The position numbers were made by a program, and so were the translations under genes. From Valencia hispanica (Eukaryota; Chordata; Actinopteri; Cyprinodontiformes; Valenciidae), in the NCBI GenBank assembly GCA_963556495.2, contig OY747722.1, forward strand, positions 20,717,501 to 20,781,500: DNA of 64,000 nt, in the 5' to 3' direction. A model generated the notes under the pieces. That model worked only from the letters and a program-made list of their open reading frames with translations. It was not told the DNA's origin and did no database searches. Positions 49,621 to 58,773 of the stretch are shown in pieces (positions within the stretch are counted from its first letter, which is position 1; each line of letters starts with the position of its first letter).

Positions 49621-50232
49621 GTTGACCCAGAAAGTAGCTGGATGTTGCCAGATGATGTCACATGCTAATTTACATATTGATGATGTCATCACGTCATGTC
49701 GACATGACCCTGGAACTCACCGTATGTTTTGAATGTTCCTTGAATAGGTGTGCGATGCAAAGTAATATAGACAAGCTTCTGCCTGATGTTCGTGTGTGAC
49801 TTATAAAAGAAAGATCTCTCTTATATAGTTGCAGATTTCTTTTTTACTTTTGAATACATTTTAAACAAACAACAATTTTGTTTGTAAAATTGTTTAGTTT
49901 GAAAATGAGTGAAATGAACCGAGAAAGGTTTATGATTGGTCAGATGTACTGTGATAATACGGCATGCACAGGTAATTGTGTGCATCAGGTAATTGGTGCG
50001 TACGTATTTAAGGATTTGTATGCGTAGAAGCCGTTTTTGGTTTCCTAGTTAGGTTTAATGGAGTCATGACCTGTAATTTTCACTTATCCACGAAAAAAAA
50101 ATTATGTTATGATTGCCTAACGATTATACACTGGCGGGGTAGCCGATATTTAAAAGTGAAGCGTTTGTTTACCCCTGGGTGTGTCAACCAGCCCATGTGC
50201 ACGCTCACTCAAATACGTGATGTTAATTTCTG
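49621..50232. other. Non-coding stretch after the hAT fragment
   Basis: ATGATGTCA-type motifs repeat at 49650-49700 (GATGATGTCACATGC, GATGATGTCATCACG). No gene seen. Confidence 0.4.
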
Positions 50233-50254
50233 GCCGACTTGACGTCAAGTCGGC
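50233..50254. promoter_or_regulatory. 22-bp perfect palindrome centred on a full CRE (TGACGTCA)
   Basis: The 22 bases are identical to their reverse complement, with TGACGTCA at the centre. A full CRE can bind CREB/ATF dimers; the longer symmetry may be functional or may be joined transposon ends. A TATATA-like stretch (ACCATATATAGA) follows about 12 bases after it. Confidence 0.4.
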
Positions 50255-50363
50255 GCAGGATATACCATATATAGACATCGTAGACCTATGCTGCAGGAAG
50301 CCCGCCCTCCTCCTTGCCCCTCTCCTCCTCATATTCAGTCGAGCGCCGCCATTACTGAAATCG

Positions 50364-50645
50364 AGTGATGGAAATTCCAGCTCTTTTTGGAGAGCCAGTT
50401 CTTTTGGCTTGGCTCACCATAAAGAGCCGGCTCTTTCGGCTCCCAAGTGGCACACCCCAGATTTTCTGTTGCTTAAAGTCTATTTATCACCAAAATTAAT
50501 GCAAAATGATGTGTACCAAATTTACCAAAACAAGCGGGGGGGAATGAAAAAGTAAAAAAACGGCTCCCAATGACGAGCTGGCTCCCATCGTTCACGTCAA
50601 AGAGTTGGCTCTTAGAGCCGGTTCGTTCGCGACCAACACATCACT
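50364..50645. mobile_element. Short hAT-like MITE
   Basis: The ends are AGTGATG (50364-50370) and CATCACT (50639-50645). Inside, repeats of the GAGCCGGCTC/GAGCCAGTT kind occur near both ends in opposite orientation (AGAGCCAGTT on the left, CTTAGAGCCGGTTCGTTCG on the right), wording typical of a widespread fish hAT family. It is 282 bases long, with no coding capacity. Flanks (TGAAATCG and GAATTCCG) give only a weak 8-bp duplication. Confidence 0.6.
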
Positions 50646-50681
50646 GAATTCCGATCTGAAGTACGAACTCGACTGTGAAAG

Positions 50682-50875
50682 ATGCAGAAACGTAGTGCAC
50701 ACGTGAGTTGCTCTGTTGTTGACTGCCAGAATCAACATGGAAATATTTTTTTCTATTTTTTTTATGCCGGAATCCTTTACGAATTTGGGACAGTATCAGG
50801 CGAATTTGCATCAAAGCTCCGTTTGGAAAAAGGGGCCATTCCAACAATAAGAGACTTGCCTGCAATTGAAACGGT
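50682..50875 (+). pseudogene. THAP-domain-like fragment with splice-donor-like end
   Basis: The frame starts with CSVVDCQNQH, resembling the first Cys-x-Cys part of a THAP zinc finger, and ends with FASKLRLEKGAIPTIRDLP, resembling the conserved C-terminal half with the AVPTIF-type box. The middle, which should hold the other Cys and His ligands, is replaced by a T-rich insert. GTAAGG at 50874 follows immediately, as at a real exon end. THAP domains bind DNA and occur in P-element-derived host proteins. Without the full ligand set it cannot fold normally, so I call it a fragment; an unnoticed intron is an alternative. Confidence 0.5.
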
Positions 50876-50880
50876 AAGGC

Positions 50881-53039
50881 TGTGTTTTTATTGCTTAACT
50901 GTGTGTAACAAACAGCAGCTAACTGCTAATGTGGCTATTGTATCCAAGCGGGAGTAGTAGATATGGGTTAGATATGCTGAAGCGTTACCTGCTTGTCAAC
51001 CCCCCTCCTTCCTGCCACCATTCAACGCGCCCCTCATTTGCATTATTACAATGCCCGTCCACGACAGCCAAAATATCGCATCAGATCTCGCGAGACAATA
51101 AAGCCTTCAGAAATAAGGGTCAGAGGAGCTCTGTGTTTATTTTTTTCAACTTCTCTTTTTTAGAAGGGCCTGAAAGACTATAATAGAGCGTGGGTATCCA
51201 AGGTAATACCAGGTTATTACTCCTTTAAATTAATGTAATTTGAAATTGTGCATGTGTAAATGTGTTCTGTACTCGTATTTTTTTGATATTTGTATGTACA
51301 TTTGAACACACAATTGCACACAAATTGTATTTTACGGTTTACATGTTTTGCACATACAAATACTCAAAGCTACACACAAACAGGTTGACAAATCAAAGTA
51401 TTATGCTCCAAATTCAAAGTTAAAAGTAAGTTGCACTACATTTTTCTTTGGAGTAGCTTCAGAACAAACCCAAGATAATAGTCATGATCATTTTTTTCTC
51501 GGAATACAATACTTTTTAAATAAAAAACATTGTTAGTGGTAGTGTTGTTGAAGTTGAACTAAAAAAAAACACAGCTGTAACTTACTCTTTATTTCTGTTC
51601 TTGTTTGCATTAACAATATAGTTTTAGCAATGCAACACAGCTGGAGGAAGTTAGAAAAGCAGCAGGTTGAAACTCCCATGAGGTGCTGCCTAAAATTTGT
51701 CAAACTGTTTATTATGTATTTACTTATTTTTGCACTGAGGCAAACCTGGGTTGTAATGGAAATTAGTGAGTATGTAAGCCTATTCACCAATTACTGTTGT
51801 GAGTTTGTACAGTAGCTCTTAGCAATGGCTTTTCTGTGGACATTGCATCAATATTTGCAATAAATAGCCATTATGGCTATAAAACACATATTCATATACC
51901 CACAATGAATTGACATCCATGGACATCTATGTCACAGCTGCTGAGGAAAGGCTTAGAAAAGCATTTTAAAAATTGGCCTGAAATACCCGAGCGACTAAAA
52001 CAGGTATTTTTGGGGATGGAATTCTCCAATTAATATGAAACCAACATAAACATCCTCACTGCAATACAAATATCTGATCATCCAAATCTAACCAGTGTGT
52101 TGGCCCACAACGTGCTGACAAAAATTTTGGAATAAGATAATGAGGGTGTGGAAAAACAAATTTGGTCTTGGCTTTGTTTGCCCTCACCTGTCATATGAAG
52201 CCATTTCCCAATTTCCCGACTATCATGAACAAGGTTCAAGCTTAGAAACAAAGGGCCCGCTAACAAAGCTTCCCACCGAGAATTGACTTTGGACTTGGTT
52301 GCTATTTACATACAGATGCACTGGCAGGAATTTGCATAATGTTTTTTGTAGCTGGGTGCTCAGGGGAGCAGCATTGTAACATATTGGTGCCTAATGAACT
52401 CTGAAAAAAAAATTGATTTTCCACAGAGTAAATTAAGAAATGCATTATAGCTGTTAAAGCAATCTGGGGGGAAATTGGAGCTTTCCACCGCTAAGCTACA
52501 CTTGATAAGTAATAAATTACATGTTACACTTATTTGCTTTAATTCATGCTAATTTTGCCCAATTAATGTATCCTTGCAGTTCTGAGGGTAGCCACTGGAG
52601 ATTCAATTATTTATTGGATATTGGTGTGTATGCAAGTGCTGCATTGTTAGCATATTGTGTGTCTGAATATAGTAAAGATGTGTTTTTTGAACAAGCGTAA
52701 TAGTACAAACAGTTCCTGGATTTGTATAAACTATCCTTCTTTAAATTGCCATAAAAGAAAATAACTTCTATTTAAAAGCAAGACCCAACAATTTTAAACT
52801 GCAAAGTTTGTCCATTTTTGTTAGAAAATTGGATTTCGATTTATCTGTCAGCACAATTAAATCTTTTTCCTGTCATATCTGGTTTTCTTGAGAAAAAAAA
52901 GGCTGAACTCTTTCATTCCATCAAGTCTCATCATTCATTTGAAAGACATTTTCCTAAGAGAACTGGCCAACCTCTATTAGTTCTGGATTATGCCATGGTA
53001 TTAGGGCCAAAAGGGGATCAAGGAAGACAGAGATGAACA
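50881..53039. other. Non-coding stretch, CNE-like at 52540-52620
   Basis: A patch at 51200-51540 has repeated ACACAAATTG/CACACAATTGC phrases but no clear element. The block 52540-52620 (TTCATGCTAATTTTGCCC, then AATTAATGTATCCTTGCAG) is non-repetitive. No gene seen. Confidence 0.4.
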
Positions 53040-53400
53040 CCCTCTGCTCATTTCCCAAAAACTGGAAATCTATCTTTTTATCCAAGCCCAATCTTTGTCT
53101 TTCAGCTCAGAATAAAGATTTTTGAGGACGATTTGTTTCTTAAGTTTTCAGACCCCTTATTGTTTGCGGTAAGGAGGACTTTGGTCCAATGAGTAACAGA
53201 CAAATCATCATTCTTCTCAGCCCAGTTAAAATGCTTCCTATGTTGTCTCTGGTTCAGGAGTGGCTTATCACCAGAAGTGTGGCGGCGGCTCCTTAAGAGT
53301 TGACTCCAGCAGCAGTCCATGCTCTGAATCTCCTTTCAGACCCCTAAATGGCATTATCCCTGTTTCTTATGCATCTTTTGCTACCACACTTTTTCTTCCA
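53040..53400 (-). mobile_element. Decayed Tc1-like transposase fragment
   Basis: The 72-codon minus frame 53320-53102 contains KPLLNQRQHRK..NWAEKNDD and THWTKVLLT, the Tc1 segment between the DNA-binding domain and the first catalytic Asp (compare KPLLNQKQRQKRLTWA in the copy at 58445). The catalytic core is absent. Confidence 0.65.
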
Positions 53401-54104
53401 TTCAACTGTCAACAAATATGCCTGTATAAGATCCTTGCATTTTACTACACTCTCACCAACAAGCATTTTATTAAGATTTTTTTGGGGCTTACCTCCTCAT
53501 GGAGTATGTCAATGTGAGTCTGCTGAACAAATCTGAAGTCAGCAGCTTATCATTACTCAGAAGACTATAACAAAGCATTTTCTTATATGACATGAATAAG
53601 AAAAAGACTACAGCAAAGTCCAGAAAATGAGTTATATACAGAAAAGGAAATGTATTCATAAGTGCAAAGGTTTTTGAGATGCTTTCAGAAATACAAATAA
53701 TGATTATTTTTATCAACTTACAAAATCCAAAGTGAGCAAACAAAAGAAAAATCTAAATCAAAATTTGGTGTTGCCTTTTGCCTTCAAACCAACATCAAAT
53801 CTTAAAGGTATACTTGCACAAAGTCAGAGATTTTGTATAGTCAGGTGTTTGATCAACCAATTACACCAAATGGGTGCTAATTATCATCAATGTCACATGT
53901 AAGTTGAAACACAGTCATTAACTGAAACAGGAACAGCTGTGCAGGATGGTTAAAACTGGGTGAGAAACAGCCAAACTCTGTTACTGAGGTGAAGTTGTGG
54001 AAGATAGTTTCATGTCATGGCAAGATTGAGCACAGCAACAAGATACAAGGTAATTATAGTGCATCCGCAAGTTATCTCTCAGACAAAGATTTCAAAGCAG
54101 ACTG

Positions 54105-54891
54105 GTGTTTCAATATGTGCTATTTAAGCTCTTTCAAAGAAGCACAAAGAAACGGGCAACGATGAGGATCGTAGACCATGGTCGACCATGGAAACTTAGT
54201 GCAGCAGATGAAAGACACATCAAGTTAATTACCCTTCGAAATCAGAAGATGTCCAGCAGTGCCATCAGCTCAGAACTGGCAGAAGCCAGTAGGACCCAGG
54301 TACACCAATCTACTGTCTGGAGAAATAGAGTTACAACCAAAAAGCCATACCTCCAACATGGAAACAAGCCCAAGCAACTCAATTATGCACGAAAACATAG
54401 GAACTGGGGAGCAAAACAAAAAAAGGCAGCCGGTGCTTTGGACTGATGAGTCACAATGTGACATATCTGCCTGTAGCAGAAGACCGTTTGTTTGTCGAAG
54501 GGGTGTAGAGCAGTACAAGAATGAGTGTCTGCAGGCAACAGTGACACGTGGTTGAGGTTCCTTGAACGTTTGGGGCTGCATTTCTGCAAATGGAATTGGA
54601 GATTTGGTCAGGATTAATGGTGTTCTCAATGCTGAGAAATACAGACGGATAATTATATACCATGCAATACCATCAAGGATGCGTATGATTGGCCCCAAAT
54701 TTATTCAGAAGCAGGACAACAACCCCAAACATACAGCCAAAGTCATTAAGAACCATCGTCGTTGTAAAGAAGAACAAGAGGTCCTGGAAGTGATGGTATG
54801 GCCCCCACAGAGCCCTGATCTCAACATTAGATCACAGTGTGTCTGGGATTACATGAAGAAACAAAAGGTTCCACAGATGATCTTTGGTTAG
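54105..54891 (+). pseudogene. Tc1-like transposase, frameshifted and lacking the last catalytic Glu
   Basis: Three overlapping frames (54105-54446, 54259-54555, 54562-54891) together cover most of a Tc1 transposase. The N-terminal helix-turn-helix part (MSSSAISSELAEASRTQVH) is followed by WTDESQ with the first catalytic Asp, NVWGCISANGIGDLV, and KQDNNPKHTAKVIKNH with the second Asp. The end should carry the third acidic residue after SPDLN, but here reads SPDLNIRSQCVWDYM, so the Glu is lost. Frameshifts near 54440 and a stop near 54556 are visible. The element could not have moved itself. Confidence 0.85.
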
Positions 54892-55018
54892 TTCTGCAAG
54901 ATGCTTGGAACAACCTACCAGCCGAGTTCCTTCAAAAACTGTGCACAAGTGTACCTAGGAGAATTGATGCTATTCTGAAGGCAAAGTATGGTCACTCCAA
55001 ATATTGATTTGATATAGA

Positions 55019-55381
55019 AGTCATGTTTCGGGGTTATAAAGGACCCAAATACAGCAAAGTGCAAACAAACATGATTTAATGAAAAACACAAGGAATGGGA
55101 ACTTACAGAACTCAGGAGGGTAAAGGCAGCAAATGGGCAAACAGGCAGCAAACAGGCAAAACAGGAACCAGACGGGCAACAAGGAAGGCAGGAATCAGGC
55201 GGGGAAATACGACGGCGAACCAGCGAGTTGTGACTGAAAGAGGACCGAATTTATACTGAGGAGGAGAGTGACGAGTGAAGCAGAGAAGGAGCAGGACCAA
55301 TTAAGGGAAGCGGTTGCAGCTGAGAGGGAGTGAGCAGGTGGAAGTGATTAGCTGGGAAAAGAGGTGAAATGGCTGGGAGAG
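55019..55381 (-). repeat. 3' LTR, truncated
   Basis: It aligns to 57361-57693 with a little over a dozen mismatches and a 28-base indel (extra GGGCAAACAGGCAGC-type copy at about 55134-55162). The first ~197 bases of the LTR, present in the other copy, are absent; interior sequence begins right after GGCTGGGAGA. The outer end reads AGTCATG, one change from TGTCATG. Confidence 0.85.
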
Positions 55382-55513
55382 TCCAAAACAAAATAACAAA
55401 AAAACACACCCAACCAGGGTGGGTGGAGGGGGCCTCGGAAGGAGGGCGAGAGTCCAAAACAAAATAACCTAAGGCTAAAGTCCTGAGACCTGCGATGAAG
55501 GAGCAGGAACCTG

Positions 55514-55757
55514 CGAGGCCGTCGGCGACGAGGAACCGGAAGACGGTGTGGAGGCCGTCGGCGACGAGGAACCAGGAGACGGCGTGGAGGCCGTCGGTGA
55601 CGAGGAACCAGGAGACGGCGTGGAGGCCGTCGGCGACGAGGAACCAGGAGACGGCGTGGAGGCCGGCGACGAGGAACCAAGCGACGAGGGGGCCGGCGAC
55701 GAGGAACCAAGCGACGAGGAACCAGGAGACGAGAGGGCCGGCGACGAGGAACCAGGA
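55514..55757. repeat. 36-bp minisatellite
   Basis: About four regular copies built on GGAGGCCGTCGGCGACGAGG followed by AACCAGGAGACGGCGT, then shortened and rearranged copies with GGCGACGAGGAACCAAGCG. Confidence 0.9.
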
Positions 55758-55759
55758 GG

Positions 55760-55922
55760 GGCCAGCTGCGGAGCAGAACCTTGTGGCGTGGTGGCCGGCT
55801 GCGGAGCAGAACCTTGTGGCGTGGTGGCCGGCTGCGGAGCAGAACCTTGTGGCGTGGTGGCCGGCTGCGGAGCAGAACCTTGTGGCGTGGTGGCCGGCTG
55901 CGGAGCAGAACCTTGTGGCGAG
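55760..55922. repeat. 33-bp minisatellite, five copies
   Basis: Unit GGCCGGCTGCGGAGCAGAAC plus CTTGTGGCGTGGT, almost identical across copies, indicating recent expansion. Confidence 0.95.
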
Positions 55923-56015
55923 GGAACCCTCGAGAGGACAGTGTGGAAGACCCTCGGAGAAGAATAGAGGACCCACGGCGATGAGGCGTAGAGGACCCAC
56001 GACGTGGCGTGGGAC

Positions 56016-57161
56016 TCACGGCCATGTCCCTATGGAGCCAAGAGTCCGAGGCGTGTCCCCCTGGACACCCTCGGCGGAGTCTGGAGCCCGAGGCGTGTCC
56101 CCCTGGACACCCTCGGCGGAGCGTGGAGCCCGAGGCGTGTCCTTCTGGACACCTTCGGCGGAGTTTGGAGCACGAGGCGTGTCCTCCTGGACACCCCCGG
56201 CCGAGTCAGGAACAGGATTCAGAGGCGTGTCCTCCGGAACACCCTCCGCGGAGTCAGGAACAGGAACCCGAGGCCTGTCCTTCCGGACACCCCCGGCGGA
56301 AAAAGGAACAGGATTCAGAGGCGTGTCCTCTGGAAGACCCTTTGCGGAGTCAGGAGTTAGAGGCGTTTCCTCCAGAACACCCCCTGAGGAATCAGGAGCC
56401 AGAGGCGTGTTCTCCGGAACACCCCCTGAGGAATCAGGAGCCAGAGGCTTGTTCTCCGGAACACCCCCTGAGGAATCAGGAGCCAGAGGCTTGTTCTCCG
56501 GAACACCCCCTGAGGAATCAGGAGTCTGAGGCGTGTTAACCCGGACACCCCCTGTGGAAACCGGAGTCAGAGGCGTGTCCTCCGGGACACCCCCTGAGGA
56601 ATCAGGAGCCAGAGGCTTGTTCTCCGGAACACCCCCTGAGGAATCAGGAGTCAGAGGCGTGTTAACCCGGACACCCCCTGTGGAAACCGGAGTCAGAGGC
56701 GTGTCCTCCGGGACACCCCCTGAGGAATCAAGAGCCAGAGGCGTGTTCTCCGGAACACCCCCTGGGGAGACAAGAACCAGGGGCGTGTTAACCCGGACAC
56801 CCCCTGTGGAATCAGGAGTCAGAGGCGTGTCCTCCGGGACACCCCCTGAGGAATCAGGAGCCAGAGGCGTCTTCTCCGGTACACCCGCTGCGGAGACAGG
56901 AACCAGGGGCGTGTTAACCCGGACACCCCCTGTGGAAACAGGAGTCAGAGGCGTGTCCTCCGGGACACCCCCTGAGGAATCAAGAGTCTGCTGGGAGGCC
57001 GCCAAGGCCGGCTTCCGTCGCCTTTTACGGGGTGACTCGGGGGAGGCGGAAGCGGCTGGCTGGAGGTCTTCTTGGACTAGTCCTGAGCTGCCAAGTTGAG
57101 ACTGGGGTCGAGGCGGAGGTGGTCTTCCCAACGTCTGAGCAAAAGCTGCTTGGCATTCCAC
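56016..57161 (-). CDS. 381-codon Pro/Gly-rich tandem-repeat ORF in the LTR element
   Basis: The first 60 residues are non-repetitive and include a basic patch (SPRKRRRKPALA). Residues about 60-375 are some 22 copies of a 14-residue unit of the form DSSGGVPEDTPLTP, with variants such as GGVRVNTPL, GGVPENKPLAP and EGVQKDTPRAP. The 42-base unit keeps the frame open throughout. No catalytic motif, signal peptide or membrane segment is seen; it would be a disordered protein. It may be the remains of gag extended by minisatellite growth. Long frames are also open on the plus strand here (55495-56529), so openness alone is weak evidence of coding. Confidence 0.4.
   Translation of the reverse strand: MECQAAFAQTLGRPPPPRPQSQLGSSGLVQEDLQPAASASPESPRKRRRKPALAASQQTLDSSGGVPEDTPLTPVSTGGVRVNTPLVPVSAAGVPEKTPLAPDSSGGVPEDTPLTPDSTGGVRVNTPLVLVSPGGVPENTPLALDSSGGVPEDTPLTPVSTGGVRVNTPLTPDSSGGVPENKPLAPDSSGGVPEDTPLTPVSTGGVRVNTPQTPDSSGGVPENKPLAPDSSGGVPENKPLAPDSSGGVPENTPLAPDSSGGVLEETPLTPDSAKGLPEDTPLNPVPFSAGGVRKDRPRVPVPDSAEGVPEDTPLNPVPDSAGGVQEDTPRAPNSAEGVQKDTPRAPRSAEGVQGDTPRAPDSAEGVQGDTPRTLGSIGTWP
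56040..57000. repeat. 42-bp minisatellite, about 22 copies
   Basis: Units of the form AGGCGTGTTCTCCGGAACAC followed by CCCCTGAGGAATCAGGAGCCAG, with variant types that alternate in a higher-order pattern on the right side (units with GTTAACCCGGACACC recur every two to three units). Confidence 0.92.
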
Positions 57162-57366
57162 TCCGCCTCGGCCCAGAACCCGGTCAAGCCCAGCTCAGAA
57201 AACAGAAGCTCCATGGTCTGAGTAAGTCCATTACCTCCTCGGCAGCGGCAACTATAGCCCATGGCAGACTGAGTGTGGCCACAATGTCCAGGTGCTTTCT
57301 AACAGCCTGGTAGAGGGCTGGAAGACCAAGTGCTGCTGGGTCCAACTGGCTGGTTCGTTCTGTCAT
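57077..57366 (-). pseudogene. Gag-like N-terminal region, disrupted
   Basis: The frame opens at the end of the LTR (57366) with an N-terminus containing LDPAA and then LPALYQAVRKHLDIV. In related fish Gypsy elements gag begins at a Met just before DPA, here replaced by Leu, so the available start lies upstream in the LTR terminus. The frame stops at 57184 and continues in another register (57262-57077, ELGLTGFWAEAEWNAKQLL). It then leads to the repeat ORF. No zinc knuckle is visible. Confidence 0.5.
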
Positions 57367-57890
57367 GATGCGAGGTTAGGGAGGACCCAAATGCAGCAAA
57401 GTGCAAACAAAAATGATTTAATGAAAAACACAAGGAATGGGAACTTACAGAACTCAGGAGGGTAAAGGCAGCAAACAGGAACCAGACGGGCAACAAGGAA
57501 GGCAGGAATCAGGCGGGGAAATACGACGGCGAACCAGCGAGTTGTGACTGAAAGAGGACCGAATTTATACTGAGGAGGAGAGTGAAGAGTGAAGCAGAGA
57601 AGGAGCAGGACCAATTAAGGGAAGTTGTTGCAGCTGAGAGGGAGTGAGCAGGTGGAAGTGATTAGCTGGGACAAGAGGTGAAATGGCTGGGAGACAGAAA
57701 GCTGGGAAACTAGAAGGATCTTAAGAAACTAACTAAAGACAAGACTACGGGGAAACGTGGAAACCAGAGTGCAGAAATAACAGGAAAAGACTAAGAATAA
57801 CTTAACATGAAAATGGAGCTAAATAAGGAAAATCACTAACAAAAGACAAACGCCTGGGGATCACAACACAAACCCCTAGGAACCATGACA
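57361..57890 (-). repeat. 5' LTR, complete (530 bp)
   Basis: Ends TGTCATG and CATGACA. On the minus strand there is a TATA-like GTATAAATTC at 57570-57561 and an ATTAAA poly(A)-signal-like motif at 57423-57418, in the right order for U3, R and U5. Confidence 0.85.
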
Positions 57891-58021
57891 ATAGATTTAT
57901 CTTTTGTTCATTAACTGGTCTTTGTTGATTGATCAAAATAAATGATTGACACTTCCATTTTTGAAAGCATTATTTGTTTGCAGAATTTTTTCACACCTGC
58001 CTTAAACTTTTGCACAGTACT

Positions 58022-58442
58022 ACATATGAACATTTTACAATATACTACCACCAGTGGTATTTTTTTCATAATCAGTGATTTCAAGGGTTAATGATAAAGA
58101 TCTACTTGATCTGACAAGTTGTTGGAACATGGCACTGCTTGGCAACATTCTGAACGCAAGATCTACGAAGTGCTGATACTGTGGCTGGAGAAGAAGCAAG
58201 ATGAAACCGGCAACAGACTTTTTTGCAATGGGCCCCTCCTACTAAAACAAGGAGAACGATGTGAACACAGGTCTGAAGTGCTGCATTGACTGTGAAGCAT
58301 TTTTTTCTGCAATACGGCAAGAGGTACATTATTAAATTTGACACTACACAAAAAATAAATAAAATTCAACAAAATAAAGACCAATGGCAATTTTGTGTAC
58401 TCCGAAACTGGGATAATATAACCCCCAACAAACAATTTTGTA
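58022..58442. other. Spacer between two transposons, no gene seen
   Basis: About 420 bases of unassigned sequence; an 90-codon minus ORF at 58163-58435 has no known motif. Confidence 0.4.
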
Positions 58443-58444
58443 TA

Positions 58445-58644
58445 CAGGTCCTTCTCAAAAAATTAGCATATTGTGATAAAGTTCATTATTTTCCATAATG
58501 TAATGATAAAAATTAAACTTTCATATATTTTAGATTCATTGCACACCAACTGAAATATTTCAGGTCTTTTATTGTTTTAAACCTGATGATTTTGGCATAC
58601 AGCTCATGAAAACCCAAAATTCCTATCTCAAAAAATTAGCATAT
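58445..58644 (+). repeat. Left inverted repeat with two internal direct repeats
   Basis: About 200 bases; DR-type CTCAAAAAATTAGCATAT at 58454-58471 and 58626-58643, presumed transposase binding sites by analogy with IR/DR elements. Confidence 0.9.
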
Positions 58645-58773
58645 CATGAAAAGGTTCTCTAAACGAGCTATTAACCTAATCATCTGAATCAACTAATTAA
58701 CTCTAAACACCTGCAAAAGATTCCTGAGGCTTTTAAAAACTCCCAGCCTGGTTCATTACTCAAAACCGCAATC

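Larger units (their letters stand above)
55019..57890 (-). mobile_element. Gypsy-like LTR element with minisatellite interior
   Basis: The insert lies on the minus strand between ATAGA at 55014-55018 and ATAGA at 57891-57895, a 5-bp target duplication. Its 5' LTR (57361-57890) is complete, TGTCATG..CATGACA. Its 3' LTR (55019-55381) is truncated. A gag-like ORF begins at the LTR edge, and the rest of the interior is tandem repeats. No protease, reverse transcriptase or integrase can be seen in 2 kb, so it is non-autonomous. Ty3/Gypsy-type LTRs of this TGTCATG class are common in fish; the assignment rests on that and on the gag start wording. Confidence 0.75.
53661..58021 (+). mobile_element. 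Tc1-like transposon interrupted by an LTR element
   Basis: The left part (53661-55018) has a terminal-repeat remnant (GTGCAAAGG at 53662), a 5' untranslated region and a decayed transposase gene. The right part resumes after 57890 with CACACCTGCCTTAAACTTTT (57992-58011) and ends near GCACAGTAC (58012-58020). The remnants of the outermost inverted repeats (GTGCAAA.G versus CTTTTGCAC) are still visible. Removing the LTR insert and one copy of ATAGA joins the two parts in register. It is an older, inactive Tc1 copy. Confidence 0.85.

Noticed and set aside
55251..56025. 249- and 225-codon minus-strand ORFs over the 36- and 33-bp repeats
   Set aside because: Both frames are open at once and translate to Arg/Pro or Trp/Phe repeats; openness reflects the repeat unit, and neither has a credible start.
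55495..56529. 344-codon plus-strand ORF across the minisatellites
   Set aside because: It is antisense to the LTR element and open only because the repeat units are multiples of three without stops in several frames; the minus-strand frame follows the gag-like start.
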